64,000 bases of DNA from positions 1 through 64,000 of the forward strand of contig JAEETJ010000003.1 in the NCBI GenBank assembly GCA_016290295.1, written 5' to 3'. This stretch comes from Bacteroidales bacterium (GTDB lineage Bacteria; Bacteroidota; Bacteroidia; Bacteroidales; WCHB1-69). Shown here one piece after another: positions 29,801 through 37,701 of this stretch. Position numbers and translations under genes: made by a program. Positions within the stretch are counted from its first letter, which is position 1. Each line of letters opens with the position of its first letter. The notes below the pieces were generated by a model. That model ran no database searches. It was not told the origin of the DNA and saw nothing but the letters and a program-made list of their open reading frames with translations.

Positions 29801-32800
29801 CTGCAGAAGAGTACCAGTAGCAAGTGTTACCGCTTTCTTCCGCAGCGCTTAAAACAACGGTCTCGTTTTGGCACAGGGCAATTGGGCTAACTTCAGGTGC
29901 ACTGGGGTTCGGGTTAACCGTAACAGTGAAATTCACCACCTCGCTTTCGCAATGGGTGTTGACATTATATGCTTTTACGGTATAATTGGCATTTTCTGTA
30001 AGGGTAGGAGTGGTGAAGGTTTCGTCTTCGCTTTCGTTCACTCCGTCTGACCATACAAAGTTGGTGGCTGCGGCATCGGAGCTGGCACTTACGGTCAGCG
30101 TTTGGCCAGCGCAGATGGCCTCGTTGCCGTTAACGGTAGGATTAGCGGGAATAGCGTTGATGGTAACGGTCACATCCTTGCGTCCGCTTTCGCAGTCATA
30201 GTTGGCCACTGCTGCGGATACATAATAATGGGTGGTGCTGATTAATTCACCTGTGGTGAAAGAAGTGCCTATATGAGCAGCCTCTCCGCCTTGGTCAACA
30301 GTATACCACTTGTAGGTGGTGTTGGGTTGCGGATCAATGATGCTCAACGTGAAAGCAGCAGGACCGCAGTGGGCGGTGTCAGCCACATTCGGAATGGCGG
30401 GAGCATCAATCATTGTGGCGGTGGCCAGCGTTCTTTCAGCACTAATACAGCTGGTCAAAGTATTGTAGGCTTCTGCGTAGAAGTTGTTTTCTCCTACAGT
30501 TAGATTCGTTGGATGAAATTCTGAACCTTCAGCTAAAACATTATTGTCTTGGGCAGAAGCATACCAACGGAAAGCAATGTTATCTTCGGCACTGCTGGCG
30601 GTCAAAGTCACAGGGGTGCCTAAGCATTGGCTGTCATTGCCAGTTTGCGGAGCAGTGGGCAGAGCGTTCACCACCACGGTAATCGTGCTGTTCTCGCTGG
30701 CGCAACGGGTGTTGGCATTATAGGATTGTACCAGATAATCGGTGCTCATGCTGACACTTGTGTTAAAGTTGTTGTTGGTAATAGTGTCATTGCCATTGAT
30801 CCAGCGGCAAACGGTGGCGTTGGCACCAGGGGTACCAGTCAATTGGATGGAACCGCTACCGCAAATCGGGTTGTTGCCGTCCACCGTAGGAACCGCAGGT
30901 ATCGGGTTGATGGTGGCGGTGACTTGCTGGGTGTTGTTGCTTTCGCAACCTGTTTCACTGTTGTAGGATTTACAGGTAAAGGTCGTGGTTTCTTCCAGAT
31001 TGGCAATTTCGAAGGAAGTGCCTTCGTAAACAAGTTCGCTGTTAGCATTGTACCATCGACAGCTGTTGGCGTTGTTGGCCGGAGTGGCTGTCAGCGTGAT
31101 GGCACCAGCACCGCAACGGGCTTTGTTGCTGGCAGTAGGTCTGCCGGGAATGGCAGCCACGGTAACCTGGATAGTGGTATTGTCGCTATAGCAATTGGTA
31201 ACTGGGTCAATGGAACGGACATAGTATATGGTATTGTTCGACAGGTTACCAGTAGTCAGTGTTTTGCTGTCTCCGCTAACGCCTGTGGAGATTTCAACAC
31301 TGTTGGCATTGAACCACTGGCAATTGAGGCCCTCGGCGGGAACGGCAGTCAAAGTGGTTACGCCATTACCGCAAATGATGACATCCTCAGCTGTCGGAGC
31401 GGCCGGTATGTTGTTGATGGTAGCTATCACTTCCTGGCGTGCACCGATACATTGGGTGGTGGTATTGTAGCTGGCTACGTAATAGCTAGTGGTTATGCTG
31501 ATAGATGGTGTGGTGAAGTTGTTTTCAATGCTGAGGGCTTCTCCACCTTCGGCAGCGGCAAACCACTGTACTTGATTGCCGTATTGTCCGGCAGTAGCGG
31601 ATAAGCTGACCTCACCTGCACCGCAATGAGCACCCGGAGTTACAGAAGGTAATTCGGGAATATTGTGGATGGTGGCGGTCACACTGGCGGATGCGCCGGT
31701 ACAGCCATCAGCGGTAGTTGTGACATAGTATACAGCAGTGCTGCTCAAATTCTCAGCGGTGTAGCTGTTGCCCGTGCTTACTTGCTCGTCATTGGCATTA
31801 TACCATGTGTAAGTAACGTCGTTAAGGACGTTAGAGACATTAAGGATAACATCGCCAGTTCCGCAGTGGCTGTCGCCTGCCAACTCTGGAGCAGCGGGGA
31901 TGGCTTTGATATGGGCAATGGCTGCTGTGCGTTCGCTTTCGCATGAGCCGATGGAAACAGAAACGTAATAGGTGACATCTTGATTGATCGTAAGTGTATA
32001 GCTGTCACCAGTACGGAACGCTTCGCCGCCTTCTGCTGCAGTGTACCATTTGTATGTGTATGCTTGGGTCGGATTTTCAACCGCAATGGTGATTTCACCA
32101 TTGCCGCAACGTGACACTTCGGGAATAGTGGGTGCGGAAGGATTACCGCTAATGGTGGCGATAACCGCTGTACGCTGTGTGCTGGTACAGTTCTCCGCTG
32201 AAATGGTTTCCACATAGTAAGTAGTGGGGCTGACGCTGATGGTCACATTGTAGTTCTCACCAGTGTAAAGAGCCTCCCCGCCAGTGGCAGCATTGTACCA
32301 TTTATAGCTGTTGCCAGATGTCGGATTGCTGACACTCAGGGTGGTAGCTCCTGCTTCGCACAATTCTACATTGGAAGCACTGGGTGCGGCAGGCAGCTGG
32401 TTGACGGTGATCGTAATGGTAGCGGTGTTGGAACAACCGGTGGTTGCATCGGTACCAGTAACCGTGTATGAGGTGGACTCAGTGGGGTTGACAGTCAGCG
32501 GATTATTGCTGCCGAGTTCTCCACTCCAACTGTAAGAAGTGGCACCCGAAGCGGTGAGTGTTGCGCTCTGACCGTTACAGATCGGGCTGACCTCGCTGAT
32601 GCTTACATTGGGCAGCTGATTGACGGTGACAGTAACAGTAGCGGTATTGCTACAAGTGTTGGCATCCGTACCGGTGACGGTGTATGTAGTGGTGGTTGCA
32701 GGGCTGACTTGTTTGCTGTCACCTTCGCCGAGATTGTTGTCCCAGGTGTATGATGTGGCACCTGAAGCGGTAAGGGTTGCACTCTGACCGTTACATATCG

Positions 32801-35800
32801 GGTCAACTGCACTGATGCTTACTGAAGGTAACTGGTTCACAGTGATGGTTATACTGGCGGTGTTGGAACAATTATTGTTGTCAGTACCTGTAACTGTGTA
32901 AGAAGTGGTTGTTGCGGGGCTGACCTGTTTGCCGTTACCTTCGCCGACTTCGTTGTCCCAAGTGTAGGAAGTGGCACCTGAAGCGGTGAGTGTTGCACTC
33001 TGACCGTTACAGATTGGGCTGACTTCGCTGATGCTTACAGTAGGCAACTGGTTGACGGTGACCGTGACGGTAGCGGTGTTGCTACAAGTGTTGTCATCCG
33101 TACCGGTAACGGTATAGGTAGTGGTTGTTGCAGGGCTGACTTGTTTGCTGTCACCTTCGCCGAGATTGTTGTCCCAGGTGTATGATGTGGCACCAGAAGC
33201 GGTGAGTGTTGTGCTCTGACCGTTACAGATCGGGCTGACCTCGCTGATGCTTACAGTAGGCAGCTGGTTGACAGTGACGGTAACGCTGGCGGTATTGGTA
33301 CAACCATTAGCACCCGTACCAGTAACTGTATAAGAAGTGGTTGTTGCGGGGCTTACTTGTTTGTTGTTACCTTCGCCGAGATTGTTGTTCCAGCTGTATG
33401 AGTTGGCACCGTTAGCGGTGAGCGTTGCATTTTGTCCTGCACAAATCGGGTTAACTGTGCTGATGCTTATATTGGGCAGCTGGTTGACAGTGACAGTAAT
33501 AGTAGCGGTGTTGGAACAATTGTTGTTATCCGTACCAGTGACAGTATAGGTAGTGGTTGTTGCGGGACTGACTACTTTGTCATTGCCCGTTCCGACTTCG
33601 TTGTCCCAAGCGTATGAAGTGGCACCCGAAGCACTGAGCGTTGCATTCTGTCCTGCACATATCGGGTCAACTGCACTGATGCTTACAGTAGGCAGCTGGT
33701 TGACAGTGACCGTAACGCTGGCAGTGTTGGTACAACCATTGGCACCTGTACCAGTAACGGTATAGGTAGTGGTCGTTGCAGGGCTGACTACTTTGTCATT
33801 GCCTGCTCCGACTTCGTTGTCCCAAGTGTAGGAAGTGGCACCCGAAGCGGTGAGGGTGGCACTCTGACCGTTACATATTGGGGCAACTGCGCTGATGCTT
33901 ACCGTAGGCAGTTGGTTGACGGAGACGGTGACAGTAGCGGTGTTGGTACAACCATTGGCACCTGTACCAGTAACGGTATAGGTAGTGGTCGTTGCGGGGC
34001 TGACCAATTTGTCATTGCCTGCTCCGACTCCGTTGTCCCAGCTGTATGAGCTTGCACCTGAAGCTGTGAGTGTAGTGTTCTGTCCTGCACATATCGGACT
34101 CACCTGACCGATGCTGACAGTAGGCAGCTGGTTGACAGTGACAGTAACACTGGCGGTGTTCGTACAACCATTGGCATCCGTACCGGTGACAGTATAGGTA
34201 GTGGTCGTTGCGGGGCTGACCACTTTGTCATTGCCTGCTCCGACTTCGTTGTCCCAAGTGTAGGAAGTGGCTCCCGAAGCGGTGAGGGTTGCACTCTGAC
34301 CGTTACATATCGGGGCAACTGGGCTGATGCTGACAGTAGGCAAATTGTTTACGTTTACCGTGACAGCTACTCTGTTGGCACTTTCGCATCCTGTTACAGT
34401 ATTGTAGCTGCTGGCATAACGAGTAGTGTTTGAAGTTAAATTTGCCACCTCCAAGGATGTACCCGTACCCAATACTGTTGATGAGCTGTTGGTCGCATAC
34501 CAGCGACAGGTTATATTGTCTCCAGAGGGTGGTGTGGCGGTGAAAGTACCTGTGCTACCCTTACAAACAGCAATAGTATTACCTGTAGTAGGTGCAACAG
34601 GCTCAGGATTAACAGTTGCGGTTACAGGAGTGCGAGCACTTTCACATCCTGCGCTGTTCACTGCACTTACATAGTAGGTTACTGAACCCAAAACCCCTTG
34701 TGCATTATAAGTCGTTGTTGTGACTTCTGTGCCCGTACCACCTGTTGCAGTAGTGTACCAGCGGTATGAGGTTGCGCCTGTTGAAGATGCTGTCAAGGTG
34801 ACGGGATGAGCCACAGGTGAACAGTCGGGGTCTGGTGCTGACACTGTGGGTGCATTAGGTGCATTTGTTATAGTAAAGTTAATTCTATAATCTTTATAGA
34901 CAGTGCTTTCCTGATTTTGATGCCTTACTCTAATGATCGTATATGGCTCTGCATCAGTAGGGGTATGAGTAATAGCAGTAGTGGCATGTGAGGATTGGCA
35001 GGTACCTGCTACAGTTGGGAATGCGGCACCAGCACAGATGGGAGTGGAATAGTTGTACGTGGTCGTATTGGGATTGAAACCGTTGAGGGGATTCCCACCA
35101 ACAGTAAGGGTCGCTAAACGGGTGTTATAGATGAGAACAATGTCGTCAAAATAGAGTTCATCACCTGCGGAACCACCTCCAGCTGTTTGTGCTGTGGAAA
35201 AAGTGGCTAAAATATAGGCAGGGGTAGTATTATTATAGACATAGGAATTATAATCAAATTTTTGCTTAATGAGTTGCCAGTTGCCGTTAGTTTTGCCATT
35301 CCATGTGGCTTTGGCAACGACTTTTGCTTCATTGACAGCTTCTTCTGTGTTAACAACACCTTGGTCACTGTTGTTGGGTGCAGGATCTTGGTAGATAGCA
35401 TTGTTACTGGCCTGTGTATTGTTGTGAATGACCAAGTTAAAGCGTGCATTGTTGGAAGAACTGCTCGTTTTAATGTACACATATACAGAGTCTGGATAAG
35501 CCGTCATCGCACATTGATAATTGGAATTGGTACTTGTATATGTACAATTGGAAGGAGCAGTGGCAGACATTGAACCCGCATTGAATCTTCCTGTCGATAG
35601 ACCTCCATTTGCATTTACTCCCAATACAGATTTACTTTTTAATCTTACGCATTGTCCACCAGCAGGGGATCCAGATTCTTTTGCAACAAAAATTTCATCA
35701 CGTGCACTACTGGCTAAAGATCCCGTAGCATCATTGATAGAGTGCCAACCTGTAGGGACATCTTCGGTATGAGTCACCCATAATACTTTCCAGGTTTCTG

Positions 35801-35912
35801 TTGTCCAACTTTCAAAATTGTAGTTTGGAAATTGTTGTCCTACACCTACCTGTGCCCAGCCGAAAGTGCAGGAAAGAGTGAAGATGATGAGTAATAGTAA
35901 AACTTTCTTCAT
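20835..35912 (-). CDS. Giant multi-repeat T9SS-exported surface protein
   Basis: 5,025 residues in one unbroken frame. Layout: signal peptide (1-20, MKKVLLLLIIFTLSCTFGWA); PCMD-like carbohydrate-binding domain (about 22-270, ending DELYFDDIVLIYN); an Ig-like segment; nine 72-residue PKD-like repeats (about 524-1172; signature PICNGQSATLTASGATSYTW); about eleven ~80-residue Ig_7-type repeats with KWY or CRWY (1173-2090); many 45-70-residue repeats with TVCDxFVWN and GCDSTVTLHLTVN; twelve 60-residue repeats with VCDNEEYVW and GCDSVHTLILTV; a few more Cys units; and a type A T9SS sorting domain (about 4955-5025, LYPNPTDNVFTV...PGIYFVRM...KKLIVR). The cysteines occur in pairs per unit, which suggests intradomain disulfides. 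Likely an anchored, fibre-like adhesin. Single gene with its own promoter and terminator. Confidence 0.93.
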   Translation of the reverse strand: MKKVLLLLIIFTLSCTFGWAQVGVGQQFPNYNFESWTTETWKVLWVTHTEDVPTGWHSINDATGSLASSARDEIFVAKESGSPAGGQCVRLKSKSVLGVNANGGLSTGRFNAGSMSATAPSNCTYTSTNSNYQCAMTAYPDSVYVYIKTSSSSNNARFNLVIHNNTQASNNAIYQDPAPNNSDQGVVNTEEAVNEAKVVAKATWNGKTNGNWQLIKQKFDYNSYVYNNTTPAYILATFSTAQTAGGGSAGDELYFDDIVLIYNTRLATLTVGGNPLNGFNPNTTTYNYSTPICAGAAFPTVAGTCQSSHATTAITHTPTDAEPYTIIRVRHQNQESTVYKDYRINFTITNAPNAPTVSAPDPDCSPVAHPVTLTASSTGATSYRWYTTATGGTGTEVTTTTYNAQGVLGSVTYYVSAVNSAGCESARTPVTATVNPEPVAPTTGNTIAVCKGSTGTFTATPPSGDNITCRWYATNSSSTVLGTGTSLEVANLTSNTTRYASSYNTVTGCESANRVAVTVNVNNLPTVSISPVAPICNGQSATLTASGATSYTWDNEVGAGNDKVVSPATTTTYTVTGTDANGCTNTASVTVTVNQLPTVSIGQVSPICAGQNTTLTASGASSYSWDNGVGAGNDKLVSPATTTTYTVTGTGANGCTNTATVTVSVNQLPTVSISAVAPICNGQSATLTASGATSYTWDNEVGAGNDKVVSPATTTTYTVTGTGANGCTNTASVTVTVNQLPTVSISAVDPICAGQNATLSASGATSYAWDNEVGTGNDKVVSPATTTTYTVTGTDNNNCSNTATITVTVNQLPNISISTVNPICAGQNATLTANGANSYSWNNNLGEGNNKQVSPATTTSYTVTGTGANGCTNTASVTVTVNQLPTVSISEVSPICNGQSTTLTASGATSYTWDNNLGEGDSKQVSPATTTTYTVTGTDDNTCSNTATVTVTVNQLPTVSISEVSPICNGQSATLTASGATSYTWDNEVGEGNGKQVSPATTTSYTVTGTDNNNCSNTASITITVNQLPSVSISAVDPICNGQSATLTASGATSYTWDNNLGEGDSKQVSPATTTTYTVTGTDANTCSNTATVTVTVNQLPNVSISEVSPICNGQSATLTASGATSYSWSGELGSNNPLTVNPTESTSYTVTGTDATTGCSNTATITITVNQLPAAPSASNVELCEAGATTLSVSNPTSGNSYKWYNAATGGEALYTGENYNVTISVSPTTYYVETISAENCTSTQRTAVIATISGNPSAPTIPEVSRCGNGEITIAVENPTQAYTYKWYTAAEGGEAFRTGDSYTLTINQDVTYYVSVSIGSCESERTAAIAHIKAIPAAPELAGDSHCGTGDVILNVSNVLNDVTYTWYNANDEQVSTGNSYTAENLSSTAVYYVTTTADGCTGASASVTATIHNIPELPSVTPGAHCGAGEVSLSATAGQYGNQVQWFAAAEGGEALSIENNFTTPSISITTSYYVASYNTTTQCIGARQEVIATINNIPAAPTAEDVIICGNGVTTLTAVPAEGLNCQWFNANSVEISTGVSGDSKTLTTGNLSNNTIYYVRSIDPVTNCYSDNTTIQVTVAAIPGRPTASNKARCGAGAITLTATPANNANSCRWYNANSELVYEGTSFEIANLEETTTFTCKSYNSETGCESNNTQQVTATINPIPAVPTVDGNNPICGSGSIQLTGTPGANATVCRWINGNDTITNNNFNTSVSMSTDYLVQSYNANTRCASENSTITVVVNALPTAPQTGNDSQCLGTPVTLTASSAEDNIAFRWYASAQDNNVLAEGSEFHPTNLTVGENNFYAEAYNTLTSCISAERTLATATMIDAPAIPNVADTAHCGPAAFTLSIIDPQPNTTYKWYTVDQGGEAAHIGTSFTTGELISTTHYYVSAAVANYDCESGRKDVTVTINAIPANPTVNGNEAICAGQTLTVSASSDAAATNFVWSDGVNESEDETFTTPTLTENANYTVKAYNVNTHCESEVVNFTVTVNPNPSAPEVSPIALCQNETVVLSAAEESGNTCYWYSSADSEESIATGDSYSPANINVGTTTFYVSQRNNETNCEGPRAAVVATIYPIYAVNYPVTACDSLRWNNELFTESGNYERTLHTQLGCDSVVTLQLTINRSKVTNIDTTVCDVFVWNNQSYETSGDYQQSFTTSQNCDSTVNVHLTVKKSTVGEDHIYLCSNELPYNYNNLYEVTSAGTFTIRTDNAAGCDSTITLTVTVNTQPSAAINLTPAARCGEGAVTLTAHAGQNGTTCRWYASENDNEAVYTGTSYTINNLAATTTYYVSSYNEYNGHPCESGRQAITATINTNPVVPTVANQVRCGNGSVEFTATIDENATTCRWYLTANTTNIAATSLNYSPNISVGSTSFFVESFNSNTGCKSSRIEVTAEAFTIPTAPVLTAMSNCGPQQFSINAPANGYYNWYDSNESTSTLDIQNNTTPMVNASRSYFISHAVDYAGISCESGRSELVLTIYPVYEAQDLYDTLCQNETYTQHGLNETFSNAGAFDRVINTVSSTNCDSLVTLHLWVKEIRYHEFEETVCDSYTWNNETFTASQNITRHFTSSIGCDSVVTLHLTVNKSVETEFSATECDKYTWNSETYYESGNYVQHFSTINGCDSMVTLHLTINKSAETQFSEIACDTYQWNNETYTTSGDYVQHFSTSKGCDSTVTLHLTINYSNAATLTDAVCAGTRYNANGFDTTFNVAGSYTLVRHDLNQAGCDSTTTLTLKVNPVYNQHVTLTICETALPYSWNDITYPVGTASGNYEHTYSTHTAAGCDSIINLHLTISNQYVTPLTVDICEGESITFANQTLSQSGIYYDTLQASNYCDSIIVLNLTVHELHTTNLNASICLGETYNEYGFTETPTTDGTFNYQHIVQTAFGCDSTINLTLTVNPVYHFTEYDTVCANELPLAWQGRQLQQEGIHTAEYQTINTCDSTITLYLTVNPVYNQTESATICQSELPYTWRDTVFAEGTASGNYVFSRSTVNGCDSTVTLTLTVNPIYELTESETICQNELPYTWRDTVFAVGTTSGDYVFHRSTVNGCDSTVTLTLTVNPSYTQNENATICQSELPYSWRDTVFAEGTVSSDYVFHRSTVNGCDSIVILTLVVNPIYEQNESETICQNELPYTWRDTVFAEGTTSGDYIFHRSTVNNCDSTVTLHLTVNPTKHTDLYAEICQGDVYEYNNRYYEVQNDYDFTFQTALGCDSTVTLHLTVNPVYSIDTTINICEGVLPYTFADTIFYGNGHKDVYLHTQHGCDSIYHIQLNVTPFITSSQTINICETELPYNFEDSTFNDAGIYEVTISHNDGCNEIITLTLNVNPTYDITFDTTVCDLFVWNGQNYTESGVLTHTYTLPTTCDSTVTVNLTVNHSKDSLLTPVICQGENYTENGFNLSPENAGIVYDTLHLQCVGTGCDSTVYLALTVNPSYNQTFDTTVCGQFVWNETSYTESAVISHSYTLATGCDSTVTYSLTVNPVYDITLDTTVCDQFVWNNEVYTESGIYTQHFSTVNLCDSTITYHLTVNYAQDTLITAAICQGGSYEENGFNLQGDHAGMMYDTLHLQCVGTGCDSTVYLELTVNPSYNQSFDTIVCDHLVWNNETYTENGVLTHTYTLATGCDSTVTYNLTVNPTYNITIDTTVCDQFVWNGETYTESTSLTHTYTLPTTCDSTVNINLTVNHSVTENLTLTVCQSELPYTWRDITFDAETSVGTHQFSYELETAHHCDSIVNLTLIVNPNNEYYDNPVSFCEGGSYTWNNQTITESGLYTDTVDNEFGCYDVYKLEVTVNPVYSFTEYDTVCDNELPIVWQGRTVSQAGTITADYHTASGCDSIYYLVLTVTPTYYEEVTATVCDNEEYVWEGHEYIQIGQRVADTYTIWDSLSTTYGCDSVYKLTLTVTPTYNFEPVTATVCDNEEYVWPGHEYIQIGQRAADTYTIYDSLSTAIYGCDSVHTLILTVTPTYNFEPVAATVCDNEEYVWEGHEYIQIGQRAADTYTIYDSLSTAVYGCDSVHTLILTVTPTYSFEPETATVCDNEEYVWEGHEYIQIGQRAADTYTIYDSLSTAVYGCDSVHTLILTVTPTYNFEAETATVCDNEEYVWAGHEYIQIGQRAAGTHTIYDSLSTATYGCDSVHTLILTVTPTYNFEPVTATVCDNEEYVWPGHEYIQIGQRAAGTHTIYDSLSTATYGCDSVHTLILTVTPTYNFQPETATVCDNEEYVWEGHEYIQIGQRAADTYTIYDSLSTAVYGCDSVHTLILTVTPTYNFEPETATVCDNEEYVWEGHEYIQIGQRAAGTHTIYDSLSTAVYGCDSVHTLILTVTPTYNFEPVTATVCDNEEYVWPGHEYIQIGQRAAGTHIIYDSLSTAVYGCDSVHTLILTVTPTYSFEPVTATVCDNEEYVWPGHEYIQIGQRAADTYTIYDSLSTAVYGCDSVHTLILTVTPTYNFEPVTATVCDNEEYVWPGHEYIQIGQRAAGTHTIYDSLNTAVYGCDSVHTLILTVTPTYNFEPVTATVCDNEEYVWPGHEYIQIGQRAAGTHTIYDSLSTAVYGCDSVHTLILTVNPTKHSIENASACSNEDVYSWHGRDITATGVYYDTLETTLGCDSVCELRFTLLEPTAAIFADTTCANALYEGYGFEVTPTLSGDTTLIRITENAAGCDSTITVNLYVKPLATFSFDTIVCGAFRWNNRWYTETGEYQQSFTAANGCDSIVTLNLIIDTPSRDTIEVVACESYEWDGTTYTQSGVFSKVYPQAVGCDSIAVMILTINHITEVTLYDTTCQAHRYQEYGFDTLLMQFGTFTLQRIDENQAGCDSIINLILTVHRGYLFVDSTSTCDNEDFVWHGIHCDTTGIYYKNYETMYGCDSVYILYLKVNPSYEVDVTDTAIAGTLYHNHGLNFTPQNPGVLNIDVPRTTVDGCDSTIHITLVVIDGNSIDMHYLDKHITLYPNPTDNVFTVSSTIDIIRELTIYDNNGKAVMRQRIDDYSGQVNVENLTPGIYFVRMMTPDNVVTKKLIVR
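22176..24332 (-). repeat. Twelve-copy 180-bp (60-residue) coding repeat array
   Basis: Units repeat at exactly 180 bases (the first is 177) and neighbouring units differ at only a few positions; two adjacent 60-base blocks that I compared differ at two. Each unit encodes a VCDNEEYVW(E/P/A)GHEYIQIGQR core with two Cys. Variation is confined to a few sites that are shuffled among units. Confidence 0.93.
32397..34343 (-). repeat. Nine-copy 216-bp (72-residue) PKD-like coding repeat array
   Basis: Units begin with LP(T/N/S)(V/I)SI and end with TVTVNQ at 216-base steps. The ninth has one extra residue and a diverged centre (SWSGELGSNN). Signature PICNGQSATLTASGATSY. Confidence 0.9.
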
Positions 35913-35995
35913 AATAATATTGTTTTTTTATTTTTGTTTCTGTTTTGTATGTTTTTGTTTTAATCTTGTTTTTCTAGTTCTCAAAAAAAAGTTTG

Positions 35996-36003
35996 CAAAA
36001 ATA
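35996..36003 (-). promoter_or_regulatory. -7 promoter element of the giant T9SS gene
   Basis: On the minus strand TATTTTTG matches TAnnTTTG, about 84 bases before the ATG at 35912, implying an A-rich 5' leader of roughly 75 bases. Confidence 0.5.
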
Positions 36004-36139
36004 CATCTTTTTCCCCGAATAAAGGTAATTTTGATTTGTTAAATCAATTAAATATTTGATTTTAAGTTGTTTAAAAATGTTAATGAATGTTAATGCTAAC
36101 AATAGATTGTTTGGAATGTTGATAAAAGGAGGCGGGGAA

Positions 36140-36600
36140 TCTCGCTGACATTAAACCCATCAATTGATATTAATCCCCCTGTCGGGGGAAAATGGGTAAA
36201 GGGGGAGATGCCCATTGTCTATTGAGATTTATTCCCTACGGGAAATTTTTGTGTTGCATTATATCCCGTCAGGGATTCAATATCAATAGAATGTGAAATC
36301 ACAAAACATACCATATCCCGTTAGGGATTCAATATCAATAGGATTCAATATCAATATAATATGTAATCACAATACATATTATATCCCGTCAGGGATTCAA
36401 TATCAATAGAGATTCAATATCAATAGAATATGTAATCATAATACATATCATATCCCGTCAGGGATTCAATATCAATAGGGATTCAATATCAATAGAATAT
36501 GTAATCATAATACATATCATATCCCGTCAGGGATTCAATATCAATAGAGATTCAATATCAATATGGATTAAATATCAATAGAATTTATTATAATAATTAT
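36140..36600. repeat. REP-like palindrome array, left of the HUH transposase
   Basis: Starts with a unit having the stem tccccc/ggggga, then ttattccctacgggaaa, then five copies of atatcccgtcagggattcaat beginning at 36261, 36313, 36381, 36450 and 36519 (spacings 52, 68, 69, 69). Each copy has the small hairpin TCCC-GTCA-GGGA and a tail aatatcaat. Extra copies of the tail (gattcaatatcaata) stand between them. The orientation is opposite to the 58-bp array on the other side of the transposase gene. Confidence 0.85.
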
Positions 36601-36665
36601 TATAAAATTCAATAAATAAACAATAATATATTGTTTTTGTCGTTGGAATAATAAAAGCAATTATC

Positions 36666-37100
36666 ATGGAAAAGACATTCTCTCAAATTTACATTCATTT
36701 TGTGTTCGCTGTATCACAACGACGCAAATTAATTCAACCCTCATGGAAAAACGATTTGTACAAATACATCTGCGGATGTATTAGCAACCATCAATGCAAA
36801 GTCATGCAAATTGGAGGAACAGAGGATCATATTCATATCTTGGTAAGCATGAACCCTGCAATATCACCTTCCAAACTCATGTTTCATGTCAAGCGTAGCT
36901 CATCTTTATGGGTTAATCAACAGGGACTCTCGAATTTTCATTTTTCATGGCAGGAGGGTTTTGGTGCATTCACGTATTCCTTGTCTCAAATAAAAACTGT
37001 TGCGAATTATATTGAACATCAGGAAGAACATCACCAACAAATATCCTTTGATTCGGAATATGTGAAAATTATTGAAAAATTTCAAACCCCGTGTGATTGA
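36666..37100 (+). CDS. Small HUH (Y1, IS200/IS605-like) transposase, RAYT-like
   Basis: A 144-residue Transposase_17/Y1_Tnp protein. It has the HUH pair His55-Ile-His57 in EDHIHILVS and the nucleophile candidate Tyr115 in a YIEHQ (YxxxQ) helix, plus the family block FSWQEGFGAFTYS. Such enzymes nick single-stranded DNA at hairpins. The gene is intact, has no partner tnpB, and is enclosed on both sides by arrays of short palindromes. That is the arrangement of REP-associated tyrosine transposases (REPtrons) rather than a simple IS200 insertion. ATG at 36666 gives the family N-terminus (FSQIYIHFVFAV). Confidence 0.88.
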   Translation: MEKTFSQIYIHFVFAVSQRRKLIQPSWKNDLYKYICGCISNHQCKVMQIGGTEDHIHILVSMNPAISPSKLMFHVKRSSSLWVNQQGLSNFHFSWQEGFGAFTYSLSQIKTVANYIEHQEEHHQQISFDSEYVKIIEKFQTPCD

Positions 37101-37103
37101 CAG

Positions 37104-37701
37104 GTTTCATTGATATTGAACCTATTGATATTAAACCCTCTTCGAGGGTAGGATGGGTGATGGAGATTATGCCGTGTGTCTATTGATATTAAACCCTCTT
37201 CGAGGGTGGAATGGGTGATGGGTTTTGTCCCGTGTGTCTATTGATATTAAACCCTCTTCGAGGGTGGAATGGGTGATGGGGATTATGCCGTGCGTCTATT
37301 GATATTAAACCCTCTTCGAGGGTGGAATGGGTGATGGGGATTATGCCGTGCGTCTATTGATATTAAACCCTCTTCGAGGGTGGAATGGGTGATGGAGATT
37401 GTCCCGTGTGTCTATTGATATTAAACCCTCTTCGAGGGTGGAATGGGTGATGGGTTTTGTTCCGTGTGTCTATTGATATTAAACCCTCTTCGAGGGTAGA
37501 ATGGGTGATGGGGATTGTCCCGTGTGTCTATTGATATTAAACCCTCTTCGAGGGTAGAATGGGTGATGGAGATTGTCCCGTGTGTCTATTGATATTGAAC
37601 CCTCTTCGAGGGTAGGATGGGTGATGGAGATTGTCCCGTGTGTCTATTGATATTAAACCCTCTTCGAGGGTAGAATGGGTGATAGGGGTTGTATCGCATG
37701 T
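37104..37701. repeat. 58-bp tandem array of palindromic units
   Basis: Ten units begin at 37122, 37180, 37238, 37296, 37354, 37412, 37470, 37528, 37586 and 37644, all exactly 58 bases apart. Each begins ctattgatattaaaccctc and contains the hairpin ACCCTC-TTC-GAGGGT. The second half (gaatgggtgatgg...cccgtgtgt) varies at a few positions only. A partial unit precedes at about 37107 and a diverged one follows at 37702. No spacers, so not a CRISPR array. Confidence 0.92.

Noticed and set aside
37104..37701. CRISPR array
   Set aside because: The 58-base units are conserved along their whole length; there are no unique spacers, no cas genes nearby, and the units contain a short REP-type hairpin beside an HUH transposase.
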